Shown: positions 32,301 to 43,611 of the stretch, in pieces | How positions within the stretch are numbered: position 1 is the stretch's first letter | How the letters are laid out: the number at the start of each line of letters is the position of its first letter | NCBI GenBank assembly: GCA_958009055.1 | Contig: OY253651.1 | Location: forward strand, 682,001 to 746,000 | DNA from: Choricystis sp. odSpoLacu1 | Lineage: Eukaryota; Chlorophyta; Trebouxiophyceae | Direction of reading: 5' to 3' | DNA length: 64,000 nt | Position numbers and translations under genes: made by a program | The notes under the pieces: model-generated | Databases searched by the model: none | Seen by the model: the letters and a program-made list of their open reading frames with translations, nothing else | Told to the model about the DNA's origin: nothing

Positions 32301-33821
32301 CACCGCCGACGACGACGGGGGCGTGGAGAGCAGGCGGGTGAGGGTGGGCGGGAGGAAGGGGGGGGGCCGTGGGGTCCAGCACGCGCGCCAATGCCGCTGC
32401 CACGTCAGGATTGACCAAAGCGGCAGACAGGCGGGTGGTGAGGGCGACTGCGGTCCAGTCGCCGGCAGGCGAGATGGCGGCAGCAGGGTGGGACGAGGGA
32501 GGGGCGGTCGAAGGAGGCAGCGCGATGATCGCCACCAAGTGTGGTGCCAGCAACCCGCTCTCATCCTCCCTCGCCGCCGCCCCCGCGCCACCCGCCGTCA
32601 GGGCGACCGCGATGTCGGTGGCAGCGCCTGTCGCGGGTAGCGCGTAGGCCAGGGACTCGGTGGAGGAGAGACAGGCGCCGACGTCGAGGCCGCCGTCGGC
32701 GACGATGGAGAACGTGGCGCGGAAGGGGGGGACGAGGCGCGCCGCGATCAGCAGGGGGGGGGTGGAGGAGGGTGGAGGAGGCGGTGGCATCGTCATTGCG
32801 TTCTCGCCACTGGCGTCGGCGGGTGCAGAGTGCGATGAGACACGGACAGCACGCACGCGGTCGGGGCGGGGCGGGGCGCCGGGGGAGAGCCGTACCGTCC
32901 CAAAATCCACGGCCGACGGGGCCAGCGCTGCGACTCCCTCCGCTGCGCAAGGAGCACACGTTGCTGCCGCAGCCGCTGCCAGGGCGTCCACACCACCGTC
33001 CGCCATCCAGGCGGCGAGGGTGGGGGGGAGGGGGGTGGGGTCGGCCGCGGCACGAGCCGAAGAAGAAACAGGCGCCCCCGCGTCACCGCCCGCCTTCGGC
33101 CGTGCCACGGGAGGCATCGCCCCCGTCAGCTCACGCGCTGGGTCGGCAGCCAGCGTGGCTGCCAGCGCCACCGCCAGCGCGTCCGCTTGGGCGCCCCCCA
33201 GCCAGGCCAGGGTGCCGCTCGGCCACGACAGTGGGCGGGGGGGGGGCGCCAGCACCGCCACCTGGGCCACGGACGGCGTCGCCTCCCCCGCCGCCCACCC
33301 GTCCAGCAGGGCGACGAGGTGGGCGCGCGCGGTGGCGACGGCGGAGCCGGGGCGGGGAGCAGGGGCGCCCGGGGAGGAGGGGGCGGCGGCCGCGTGGGCA
33401 GCGGCTTCGAGCCACGTGAGCGAGACGCGGGGAAACAGGGAGGAGCGGGGGGGGGCGTCCCCCACCGCGGTCGCGGCCAAGGCGGCGGCGGCGGCGATGG
33501 CGTCGGGGTGGGCGGGGGCGAGATAGGTCTGTGGGCGGTGAGAAGAAAAGTGGGCAGGCAACCGCGGCGCCCCATCGAAACGCAAACCAAACGAAAAACA
33601 AACGCCGCCCCTCGTGTGTGTCTGCCTCTCTCTCCCACCTGCAAAGCCGCCAAGAACCTCTGCACAGACGCCTGCGCCAGCTCGTGCGGCCGGCTGACCG
33701 ACGGCGCCCCCCCCCGCGCCGAGGGCGGGGGCGGCGGCGGGTGGTGTGTGTGATAGACCGCTGAGACGGGCAGGGCGGCGTGGGGGTAGGGGGGGTGCTG
33801 GCTGAAGGGTGGGTACCACAT
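29368..33821 (-). CDS. MOV10/SDE3-like superfamily 1 RNA helicase
   Basis: Exons 33821-33639 (Pro/His-rich N-terminus) and 33525-29368, about 1445 residues after three net +1 corrections at runs 32358-32366, 31342-31350 and 29802-29815 (all sense C). The exon sum fits three extra bases exactly. Helicase motifs in order: LNPEQQLAVEAFL (Q-motif region), ALAGPPGTGKSTT (I), THVLIDEAAQA (II, DEAA rather than DEAG), LLVGDPRQLGPS (III), SPAATAAGLGVSLLERWL, RRTYRAPPSLIALPNRLFY (IV), VGTVADFQGQEADFV (V) and ERAFNVAITRARRLVVVVGD (VI). The GLGVSLLER and GDPRQLGP contexts are those of MOV10/SDE3, helicases of RNA silencing. The roughly 800-residue N-terminal part is Ala/Pro-rich and includes a start resembling a beta-sandwich (AVDFGTVRL). 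The role in RNA silencing is inferred from the family. Confidence 0.85.
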
Positions 33822-33970
33822 GGTCAGAGGGTGTGCAGTCTACTCGCCCTGCCCGCCCGGCGCGGAGGTGCGCGCGAGGGCGAAAACAGAAAAGAGAGGC
33901 GCAAATCTGATGGGAGGCTTAAAACAAAACAAAAAAAACACTACTCACACTCACTTCCCCCCTCACATCA

Positions 33971-34816
33971 TCACTCCTCTCGCCTCGCCACCCACTCCCT
34001 CGCCTCCCCCGCCGCCCACCTCCCATAGTCCTCAGTCAGCATGTCCAAAAACCCAGGCAACGCCGCCCCCAGCGCCGCGCGCGCGACTAGCTTGGCGGCC
34101 AGCCGCAGCATGGGCCCGGGGATCGCGGCCGCCGACCCGCGCAGGCGCACGCGGGCGCGCAGGGTGACGGTGGCGGCCAGGTGGTCGTGGGCGTGGTCGG
34201 AGGCGTCGTCAGTGTGGGGGCGGCGCCCTGACGCACCACCAGCACTCGACGCGAGGCGCGCGGAGACCGACGCATCGAATGAGTCATCCAGCGCCGCCTC
34301 CCCCAGGGCCAGCCTGTCCCCCACAAACTGCATGACTCCCGGGCCGCGCTCCATCACGCGCACGCGGGCGGTGGGGGAGAGGGCGACGCCGACAGCGTCG
34401 GACAGGGGGAGGGCCACAATGAAAGCATCGCTGACGTCAGCATTGTCGTCGCCGCCCTCCACGCGCGTCACCCAGGCCGGGTCCAGCAGCGAGTAGTCGG
34501 CCACTGGGAGCGCCAAGTAGGCGGGCAGCGACCGGCCGGGGAGAGTGGCGGCGGTGGCTCGCGGCGCGGGCGCGCGCTGCGCGCGCGCGGTCGCCTTGAA
34601 CTCGACCCACTTGGCTCGCCGGCGCGAGGCGTCGTCGTCACCGCCGCCGTTGCGGGGGCGGCCGTCCCCCAGGGCGCGGTTGATGAGGCCGGCGGCTTTG
34701 TCCAATGCGTCCAGGGCGTCCATTGCGGCTGGCGCGCGTGGACGGGGGCGTCTGGGGCGTGGGAGGGAGGTTGTAGACAGTGTCGACGGTGGCGTCGACA
34801 GTGTGCGCGGTCGCAT
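33971..34816 (-). CDS. DUF1997-like plastid protein
   Basis: Intronless, 281 residues. The Arg/Ser/Thr/Pro-rich N-terminus (MRPRTLSTPPSTLSTTSLPR) looks like a transit peptide. A second ATG (MDALDALDKAAG) 31 codons in is the alternative start. The core LPGRSLPAYLALPVADYSLLDP followed by an alternating hydrophobic beta pattern, and the later PGPMLRLAAKLVARAALGAALPGFLDML, are like the DUF1997 family of cyanobacteria and plastids. Function is unknown. The family assignment is from memory of the LPxSxYSLLDP-type motif and is not certain. Confidence 0.65.
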   Translation of the reverse strand: MRPRTLSTPPSTLSTTSLPRPRRPRPRAPAAMDALDALDKAAGLINRALGDGRPRNGGGDDDASRRRAKWVEFKATARAQRAPAPRATAATLPGRSLPAYLALPVADYSLLDPAWVTRVEGGDDNADVSDAFIVALPLSDAVGVALSPTARVRVMERGPGVMQFVGDRLALGEAALDDSFDASVSARLASSAGGASGRRPHTDDASDHAHDHLAATVTLRARVRLRGSAAAIPGPMLRLAAKLVARAALGAALPGFLDMLTEDYGRWAAGEAREWVARREE

Positions 34817-34929
34817 TGGGGACGAGAGGGGGAAAGGAGAGGAGCAAAAAGGCGCTCGTTCTCTGTCGACCGGTGTTTTGTTTTTTCACTGTTCACCCCT
34901 CCCCACCCACCCCTCCTTCCCCCTCCCAC

Positions 34930-37900
34930 TCAATCCTCCACCACCGGCGCCGGCGCCGGCCCCATGGGCGCACTCGTGAACGCCACCCCCGCCCTGTCCA
35001 GCTCAACCACGACAGCCAGCAGCAGGGACGTGCGCACCGACAGCGCGCGCGGCGTGTCGCCCCTCCCCGCCACGCGCCACCACAGCGTCACCGCCAGCTT
35101 GAGCCCGGGGGCGGAGTCGGGGGCGGGGGCCACATTGACGGAGACGTCCCCAGTGGCGTAGTCGCCGGGGGAGGCGGCCACCGCGGCCGCCGCGCCGCGT
35201 TTGGCCGCGGTGAGCGCGGCACGTGCGTGGGGAGCATCCACCAAAAACCGCACGCTGTCCCCCTTGCCCCCCGACCGCGTCAGGTTGGCCAGGGGGCCCT
35301 CCGCCAGCTTGGGGTTGGGCCAGGTGACGCGGGCGCCGTCCCCCAGGCGGACGAGGGTGGTGGTTAAAAGGGCGACCTCTTCGACGCGGTACGTCGCGGC
35401 GCCGTCTCCACCGATGCCGATGGTGACGGCGTCCCCCACGTCAAAGGGGTGGACGACAAAGAGGAAGACGACGGACTCGTAGATGGCTGAGAGGTGGTTG
35501 CGGGGGCTGTGAAAACAAGACGTGTTTTCGCTGTCCCCTCCCCCCCCCCACACCACACAACCCCACACCCGCACCACCACACCTCGCAACGAGTTGCCAA
35601 ACACAAACACGAACGACAGCAGCGCGGACGACGCCGTCACCCACAGCCGGGTCACGTTGACGTCCCAGACGGCCAGGTAGAGAAGGAGGGAGCCAGCGTG
35701 AGCGGCAGCCGCCAGCACGGCACGCAACCGTCCCACCACTGACCGCGCGTCGCGCAGGGTGGACGTCAGGTTGGCCCGCCCCTCGAAGACGGAGGCGACG
35801 GCGTCCCGCATGTCGTCGCGCGAGATGCTGTTGGTGGTGGGTGGGGGTGGGGGATGGGAGGAGGGAAGGAAAAACGATGGTGCCCCCTCCGTTCCCCTCC
35901 CTCTCTCTCCCTCCTCATCATCTCTCTCACCGGCCGTCGCCGTCCATGTCCAGCATGGTCATCGCCTCCTTGGCGGCTGCCGGGTCGGGCAGAAAGGCGG
36001 CCAGATCGTCCAGCGTGACGTGGGTGCTGTGTTTCGGTTGGGAGGGGTGGGGGGGGGGGGGGGGGAGGGGGGGTCACACAGGTAAAGCTTTGGTGTTGCT
36101 GTGTGCCTCGCCAACCCTCGCACACACACACGCACAACCCCTCCTACTCATACCTGGTCACACTCTGGCTCACGTTCCAGAACAGGAAGAAGGCCAACCG
36201 CCGCGCCTCTGCGCGCGCCGCACGCGCTGCCGCCCCCGCGCCCGCGCCGCCCGCCCCTGCCGCCGCGTCGGCGGCCGCGTCCGCGGCAGCTGCCCCCAGC
36301 GCATCCGCAAACGTGAGTCGCAGGCGTGAGGAGCGGATGTGGCGTTCCACGCGGTGGAGGCGGGTCAGAAAAGCGGCGTCCGGGGCAGCACCCTCGGCCG
36401 GGCGGGGGGGCAGCTCGGGGGGGGCGGTGGTGGAGACAGGGGCGATGGCACCCGTGGGGCGAGTCGCGGAGGACAGCAGGCGGGCCAGGTCGGCCATGGA
36501 CGCGTGGGCCTGCGGGTGGGGGAGAGGGCGGGTCGAAACAAACAAAACACGCTCCCTCCTCTCCCCCACACACCACACACACTCACTCACCTGCGCCCGC
36601 GCCGCTTCCGGTGACGCGGTGGCCGCCACATCCAGCATGCCCCCCCCCCACCGCCCCCGCGTCCGCCCACGTGGCGGCGGGCGCCCAGTCGGCGCCAAGC
36701 GGGGGCAGGGGGCCCCCCGCCGCCGCGCCCGCCGCCGTCCTGGCCGACACACACGACCTCTCCACACGCGGTGACGGAGGCGTTGGGTAGGAGGGTGTCG
36801 CGTCGTCGTCGTCGCCTTGTTGTGGCAGCAGTGCGTGAGCAGACAGCGACACCGCGGACCGTTCTGCCAGGGGAAGAGCGCCGCCGTTGGCAGCAGCAGA
36901 CGCCGCGGCCGCAGAAGCCGCTTTGCCCGCCCCCCCCCCCCCTTCCCCCCCCCCGCGTGGCGGCGCGCTCAACGCCACCAACACAAACTCTTTGCGCAGG
37001 GCGTCGTGCATCGCGTCAAAGTGGGCGCGCGCGTAGAACCTCCCCGCAAGAACTTTGGCCCCTCCCGCCGCCACGACAGAGGCAGCGCACGCGATGGCCG
37101 CGCAGGCGGTCATGTTGAGCAGGATGCGGCGGGTGGAGGTGGCGGTGGAGGGGGAGGCGCCGGCGTCGCCGCCCGGGGGGAAGAGGAGCGCGAGGGCGGC
37201 GGCAAGTGCCCCAACCCTCGCCAGCCTGACTAGCCACCGCCTCACGCCCATCAGGTAGTAGAGAGCGCCTCTGGCTGTGAGCAGCCAGGCTTCCGCGCCC
37301 GTCAGGGCTGCGCGTGCGGCCAGGGCGACGCCGGCCAAGGCGATGGGAGTCACTGCAACCACAGCACACCACCGCCACACGGCGTAGCCGCCCAGGCGGA
37401 TGGTAGGGGCGGCCACCCCGGTGCCGGCTGCGGCGGCAGTGGCTAACAGTGTGACGACGGCTCCCGCGACCGCAGCCCGCCGCGCGCGGTGCGCGGCGCG
37501 AGTGCCGCCGCGCGGCCACCACCACCGCCGGCGGGAGGGGGCGTCGTCCAGGCAGGAGGCGTCGTAGTCGTCATCGGCATCGTCGGAGTCGTTGCTGGAG
37601 GAGGCAGAGGAGGAGGCAGCTGCAGGCGGGGGCGAGGGGGGGGGCATCGACAGGCGGCCGTCTGCTGTTGCACGGCGGGAGCCAGGGCCACCATCTGGCG
37701 CGGCCAGGGCGGCGGTGGCGGCGGCGGCTCGAGTCCGGGCGGCGGCGGCGCGCAGCAGGGTGACGGTGCGGCGGGGCAGGCTGTGTTGGCGCTTGGGGAA
37801 GGTGAGTGAAGGCCTGCCCCGACCCTCCTCCCCTCCTTTCTCCCCTCCACCACCCCTCTCTCTCTCTCTCTCACCGAGACGCGGCAGTCGGCTGCACGGG

Positions 37901-38089
37901 GGGCGCCCCATCGCTGCCGGCATCGCTGTCGTCTCGGCCGGCGGGGAGGAAGGCTTCTGCTAAGCCCTGGGCCGCGGGGGGCGGTGGCGCCTGCGGCGGC
38001 GGCGCGCGCTCGCCCGGCGGGGGCGACGCCGCCGCCACCACCACGACATCGATCACGGGGTGGGGCGGCGTCGACGGGCGGCGTGGCAT
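34930..38089 (-). CDS. MSL: MscS-like mechanosensitive channel with EF-hand
   Basis: Six exons: 38089-37875, 37813-36591, 36509-36154, 36026-35931, 35827-35583, 35486-34930. The sum is one base over a multiple of three, matching one net +1 break at run 36640-36649, so about 896 residues. An acidic Ser/Asp-rich N-terminus precedes about four hydrophobic helices, a cytosolic loop, then two more helices and the pore-lining segment (SALLSFVFVFGNSLRAIYESVVFLFVVHPFDVGD), the diagnostic MscS/MSL10-type signature. The acceptor at 35487 is chosen because it restores this motif. Between the helices lies a textbook EF-hand loop DMDGDGRISRDD, followed by MRDAVASVFEGRANL as in plant MSLs. It gates anion flux in response to membrane tension. 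Calcium binding is inferred. It is divergent from the next gene. Confidence 0.88.
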
Positions 38090-38411
38090 AGTGGTGTGTG
38101 TGTGTGTGTGTTGTGGCAGTTTCTTTGGGGGGGTTGGGCGTCGGTGTGGTGGGGGAGAGGGACGGGGCGCGCCAACTCTTCCACACAACTCGCTCGAAAA
38201 AACACTCTCGCGTGTTTGTGCGTCCCTCCCGCCCTCCTCCCCGGCCCCCTCCTCCCCAGAGCTACTCCCTGCAAAGTCAGTGAGTCGCTCACAGAGCGGG
38301 CCACAGGAGAGCGCACGCCTCCGAGCCTGCAACTCCGCGCGCGTCGGCTAGGCGCCCCATCTCTTCGAGAAGGCCCTTTCCTCTCCCGACCTGACTCGCG
38401 GTTTGCCCCCC
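38090..38411. promoter_or_regulatory. bidirectional promoter region (MscS-like / glycoside-hydrolase-like)
   Basis: 322 bases separate the two divergent starts. A GT tract lies at 38093-38111 and a pyrimidine-rich block at 38223-38260. No TATA box is seen. The assignment comes from geometry. Confidence 0.45.
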
Positions 38412-40762
38412 ATGCACAGAGGTGAGTGTTACATTTTTCATCAGTGCGCCATCCACGGCGGGCGCGGGGCGCGGGCAGGGCGTGGGAGGGCGGGAGGGCT
38501 GCACACAGCGCGCACCGACGCCAGCTTCGATACGTGCATTGCAGGGAAAGGGGGCGCCGCTCCTCCCCTGCCAGCCTGCGCCCTCCGCCCCGCCACTATA
38601 ACGCAGTGGTGCACTTCATGGCGTTGTGTGGAGGTGGGGCACCGCCAATGACGCGCCAACCGCCGGGGCACCGCCAACCCCAGTCGGTTGGAAACGACAA
38701 TCAAGCCGCGCGCAGGGCGCGGGTCGCCCCGCGCCACGCTCCCACCCCGGCGCATGCAGCCGGTTGGGGGGGTGTCACTCACCAGCGCTGCACGGGGGGA
38801 GTGTGGGGAGGCGGGTCGCGCGCATTGGGGGCGTCGGCTGGGGGGGGGGAGCGCGCGCAGGCCGGGGTTGCGGCCGCCCCGACTCTCTTTCCCCTTCGTC
38901 CAGTGTCGACCCGACCCGCCCAACCCTCCGCCCGCCCAACCCCTCCGCCCTCACCATCCTCCCTCCCTCCCTCCCCCCCTACACACGCCAGCCACCACCC
39001 TGCTGCTGGCCCTGCTGGCCGCGGCCGCCTCCGCCGCCCCCGCCCCCTCGGCCGCGCCGGCGTCCGCCCCCGCCGGCCAACCCTCGCGCCCGCGCCCCGC
39101 GGCGGCGCCCGCCCCGGCTCGTGCAAATGGCCGGGCCGCCTTCCCCGTGCCCGAGATCAACTCCGGCATCATCCTCATCGGCCCCCCCGACTACCGCTGG
39201 TTTGGCGGGTCCTATGGCTCGCGCTGCACTCAAATGGTGGACCGCGCGGCCTCCCTCAAACAGACGCGCGTCATGATCACGCCCACGCTGTTCTGGGTGG
39301 ATGACGACTTCAAGAACAGGAAGACCGTCAACTCGGCCTCCAAAGTGTCCTACTTTTGTTACGACCGCCACCAGCGTGACCAGGACCTGCCCCCCGACCC
39401 CAACGACAAAACGTCGTGCACGCCCGCCGACCTGGGCGGCGTCGACATTCTGAGGGCGGGCATGGCGGCCTGCTTCAGGCACGCCGTGTCCAAGGGTCTG
39501 GACATCTGGATCGCCCCCCACCTCGACGACGGCCTCGGCCTCGGCGGCTGGCGCAACGGCCTCGTGTTCGACCCGCTCGCGCGCTACGGCTCCATGTCGT
39601 ACGCCGAGTTCCTGCTGTACCCTCTGGCCGACGCGCTGAACGCGGCCATTGGGCCCACGACGCGGGTGTCGTTTGCGCTGCAGGGTGAGATGTCCGCGAC
39701 CGTGTTTTACTACCCCAAGTCGTACGCCTCGCTGATCCCCTACATCCGCAACCGCGTCCTGGCGGGAAAGCCCGCCTCCTGGGCCTCCAACGTGGAGGTG
39801 GGTCTCTCCATCAACCTCAACAAGCTGTGCGGGTGCGTGCTGCAGGACATGGTGGACCCGAGCAAGTATGTGGACGAGTTTCCCGCAGCGTTTGAAGCGG
39901 TTAAAAGTCAGTTTGACATTCCCGCCATCACCGCCCTCTACGACGCCGCCGACTTCATCGGCATCTCCAACTACCCCTCGTTTCCGTCGCCCGAGTTCAA
40001 GGTCAAAGATCTCGAATCTGCCACGTGGCAGTTTGCGTATGAGGCCAAGTTTTTTGGCGTCGACGTGAAGGACCTCATCTTCAACAAGGGCAAGAAACTG
40101 TACTGGAACGAGTACGGCGTCGGGGGCGGCGTCACCCAGGACGGCAAGTCCAAGGCCACGACCGCGGCGGCGGCGGCCGCGACACCGTTTTTCGGTGTGT
40201 CTGGCCGCTACTCGCGCGCCAAAGACCCGTGGACCCTTTTCGACCTCGCCACCCCCAACCCGGTGCGCGACTACATGCGCTACTTCTATGCTCAAACCAT
40301 CAACTACGCCAACTCGCGCGGGGTGAGTGTGTGAGAGGGTGGGGGTGAGGAGAGAGAGAGAGGGTTTCGGGAGGAGGGAGGGTGGGTGCAAGGCGCCAGC
40401 CCGCGTAAGGGGCAGCCCCCACCACCCCACAATACCGCCCACACCCTGCCACCACCCCCTGCCCACCCTCCCCCACCCCCCACCCTCAGTCCTGCGACGG
40501 GTGCGAGTACCGGGTCGACGGCATCTTCATCTGGAACGACGCCTCGTGGGATGTGCAGGGGGTCTACCCCGAATCCACGGAGGAGGGAGCCGGGTCGTAC
40601 CGCGACCCGGTCGTCGTCTCCATGATCGAAGCCCACAACGCGGCAGTGGCCGGCGGCGGCCCCGCCCCCGACGTGACGGCGGTGCCGCCCGGCGGTGGGA
40701 CGGCGCCGTACGCGGATGCAGCGCGGCCGAGCGTGGCCGCGGCGAGCGCGACGGGGCGGTGA
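38412..40762 (+). CDS. secreted glycoside-hydrolase-like TIM-barrel protein
   Basis: Exon 1 is only 10 bases (38412-38421, ATG CAC AGA G), then 38992-40322 and 40490-40762. Together they give 537 residues in perfect frame. Joining exons 1 and 2 creates the signal peptide MHRATTLLLALLAAAASAAP, which validates the model. A Pro/Ala spacer precedes a globular domain with the alternating pattern of a beta/alpha barrel: SGIILIGPPDYRWFGG, LDIWIAPHLDDGLGLGGW, TRVSFALQGEMSATVF (possible acid/base Glu), DAADFIGISNYPSF and KLYWNEYGVGGG (possible nucleophile Glu). The two Glu at the ends of strands 4 and 7 fit clan GH-A. I cannot assign a GH family; the substrate may be a wall polysaccharide. The C-terminus is Ala-rich and lacks an anchor. 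Confidence 0.78.
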
Positions 40763-41392
40763 CGCAAGGACCACGTGTCGCCCCTGGGGCTCGCATCCTG
40801 CCCCTCTTCCTTTGTGACCCTGCCCCCGTGCCTCGAAGTTGATGCCGGCGCCCCGCTTTTTCTTTCTTCTTCTACCTTTTTCATCTGCCCAGCACTGTTT
40901 CCCAGCCCCCCCAAACGAACCCGACACCAAAACGCGTGAAACTTGCCCCCCCTTTTTTTTGTTTTGCTTGCCGCCACACCCCCACCCCACCCGCACACAC
41001 GCGCGCCCAGCCGTGTGTGTGTGGGCGGGGCTCATGGTCGGCCTCCTCCCCCCCCCCCCCCCTTTTTGCGGCACTTCACGCAGCACTTGCTTCCCTTCCC
41101 CTTTTTGTCGATGCTCCCCCGCCGATTCCCCTCGCCCCCTGCCCTTGCCGCAGGACGACCCCCCCCCGACACCAGGGGGCAAAGCCTGCGGGTGGAGAGA
41201 CTTGAGGAAGCACCGGGACAGGGCAGCTGACACCACTTTTTTCTTCCCCGAGAGAGAGAGAGAGTTGAAAACGTGCAACCACCACTTTTCTCACACCCCT
41301 TTTCAAACAAACAACACTCTCCCCCGCCCACACCGGCGCTCCCCCTCCTCTCTCCCCACACTCACAAAGCCTGCACAAACACACACAAAACC
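40763..41392. other. 630-base spacer, pyrimidine-rich
   Basis: Both flanking genes run left to right. Long C and T runs (40948-40961, 41049-41066) and a GAGA tract (41251-41262). No coding gene supported. Confidence 0.5.
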
Positions 41393-43175
41393 ATGCGCCG
41401 CAAGGCCCTGGCCCTGGCGGCCCTGGCCCTGGCCGCGGCCGCCTCGTTTCCGCGCGTGGCCGCTGTCGACGCCAACGGGCGCGACCTGCTGGACACCGGC
41501 GCGTCCGCCTGCTGCCCTGGCACAGACGGGTGGCAGTGCAACTGCGAGGGTTGCCCGCGCGCGAGTGACGGCATCTGCTCCGCCCTGCTGATCGCGGAGG
41601 ACGGGTCGTGCCCGGTCGCGGCGCCGACGGACACCCCCTCCCCGCCCCCCCCCACCGACACTCCCGCCCCTCCGCCGCCCCCTCCGCCGGCTACTGATGC
41701 CCCGGTGGAAGCCCCGGCTCCGTCCCCGCCCGCGACGGACGCGCTGGTGGACACGCCGCCGCCGCCGCCGCCCGCGACCGACGCGCCGCCCGAAACGCCG
41801 CCGCCCCCGCCCCGGCGTTTCGGGCCACTGATGTCCCCGCCCCTCCGCCCCCGCCTCCGGACACGCAGCAACCCGTGGTGGAACCGGGCGCTGGTGGCGA
41901 GACGCCGGCCCCCACCGACGCTGCCGCTCCTTCTCCCTCCGACCCGCAGGCCCCCGCCCCGGCGCCCGCCTCTGACACGCAGCTCGTGGTCGAAGGCGGG
42001 GCGCCCGCGCCTGCCCCCGCGGCCGAAACTATCGAAGCGGCGTCCCCCGCGCCCGCGCCCGCGCCGCCCGCCGCGCAGTGCGACCTGATGGGGACGGGCG
42101 CGGTCGAATGTTGCCCTGGGACGCTGCAATATCATGCTTGCTCGTGTGAAGGTGAGCAGCTTGGGGTTGGGCGGGCGGGAGAGACGATCGGGTGGGGACA
42201 AGAAAAGAAACCAGAGGTTACGTTTCCTCCTCACCCCTCTCTCTCACAGGTTGCCCCAACTACGCCGGCGTCTGCTCCGCCCTGCTGATCACTGAGCTGG
42301 GCTCCTGCCTGCCGTCCATCGCGCCCAGCGGCGGCGACGCCCCTGCCCCCGCGCCGGCCGCGGGCGGCGACGCTGCGGCCGCGCCGGCGCCCTCCCCCGA
42401 CGCGGCTGCCCCCACGCCCAGCCCGGACGCCGCGTGCACCGACTGCGCGCCCGCGCCGTCCCCGCCGACCGAGTGGGTGGCAGCGCCCGCCCCCGCGCCC
42501 ACTAACGACGCGCCCGCGCCGGCCCCGCCTGCCGCCACTCTCCCCCCCGACACGCCGACCGCGGTCGTTTCATTTTCGGTCATCTACACCACCAACCCCG
42601 CGGCCGCCACCGCCGCCCTGGTGGCCGCCGTGACGCAGTGGTGTGCTCCGACACCCGTCATCGTGACCGTGACTCAAATCTCCCCCCCCGTCCGCCGCTG
42701 CGCGTTGGCGGCTGTTGGCGGCACGCTCTCCGCGACCGCCACCCTGGCCGACACGACCCTCGCATCCTCCCTGGCGTCCGCCCTGGGGGCACCAGACGGT
42801 GGCACCAGCGTGCTGGCGCTGGGCAGCCCCGAGCTGGGCAGCGCGGGCAGCGTGACGCTCGCGCTGCCGGCGCCGTCGTCGCCGAGCGTGCCGTCGCCGC
42901 CGCCCCCCGGCACGCCCGCGCCGCCGCCGCCGCCCGGTACGCCCCCGCCCCCGCCACCGTCCCCGCAGACGCCGCCGCCGCCCGACGCGACGACGGTGGA
43001 GGGCGCGACCCCCTCCTCCTCTTCCTCCGCCTCCCGCCGCCGCGCCACGCTCGGGGGCGGCCTGGGCGCCGCCGCCGCCGTCCTGCTGGTTGCGGGCGTG
43101 GCGACGGCTATGTACGTGAAACGCCGCGCCGCGCGTGCGCCGCGTGCGGGGCTGGGGACGGCTTTTGTGGGTTGA
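41393..43175 (+). CDS. membrane-anchored Pro-rich surface protein with duplicated CCPGT Cys domain
   Basis: Exons 41393-42151 and 42250-43175. Signal peptide MRRKALALAALALAAAASFPRVAA. Two copies of a short Cys domain: ACCPGTDGWQCNCEGCP...CSALLI...SC near the N-terminus and ECCPGTLQYHACSCEGCP...CSALLI...SC in the middle. The intron splits the second copy inside CEG|CP. Between and after them are Pro/Ala/Thr/Asp repeats of hydroxyproline-rich type. A small alpha/beta-like domain (VVSFSVIYTTNPAAATAAL to about ALGAPDGG) resembles repeats common in chlorophyte wall proteins. The C-terminus has a Pro-rich stalk, Ser tract, RRR, one membrane helix (GAAAAVLLVAGVATAMYV) and KRR. A frame break near 41803-41824 is net -1 (or +2). 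The exon sum of 1685 agrees. Type I topology; matrix role inferred. Confidence 0.8.
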
Positions 43176-43344
43176 TCATTGAAGAGAGAGCGAGCTGTGG
43201 GTGCAATTTTTTTTCTTTCCTTTTATTTTTTTGGGAAAGATCCCCCTTTCCACCGCGACTCAACACACTGGTGAAGACGATGAAGCACCACACAACACAC
43301 ACCCCGAAGTTTGCGAGTATATAAAACACAACAACGAAAGCAAA

Positions 43345-43611
43345 TCACCTGTGCCGTGACGCGTCGGCCGCAGCAGCTGCTGCCGCGCTCGCTTCACCAC
43401 ACCTTCGCAGCCCTATGAACATGTCCATTACCGTGCCTCCCAGGATGCCTAGCAGCAGTGGTGTGTAGCTTTTCCGCCGCAGGCAGAGCGGGATGGCGAG
43501 GGCGACGCCACCGACGGAGCCGAGCCAAGAAGAGTTGAGGACGCACGCCGCCAGCTCGGCCCGCGCGTCCGCCAGGGCGACGGCGCCGTCGTCGTCTGGT
43601 GGAGGCGGCAT
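43345..43611 (-). CDS. small two-helix membrane protein, unknown
   Basis: 88 residues, intronless. An acidic N-terminus is followed by two hydrophobic Gly-rich segments (WLGSVGGVALAIPLCL and YTPLLLGILGGTVMDMFIGL) around the basic loop RRKS, and an Ala/Arg tail. The Gly-x-x-x-Gly spacing suggests packed helices, as in small mitochondrial inner-membrane proteins. I cannot name the family. The start is the only ATG close to the divergent PRP3 gene, 105 bases away. Confidence 0.6.
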   Translation of the reverse strand: MPPPPDDDGAVALADARAELAACVLNSSWLGSVGGVALAIPLCLRRKSYTPLLLGILGGTVMDMFIGLRRCGEASAAAAAAADASRHR

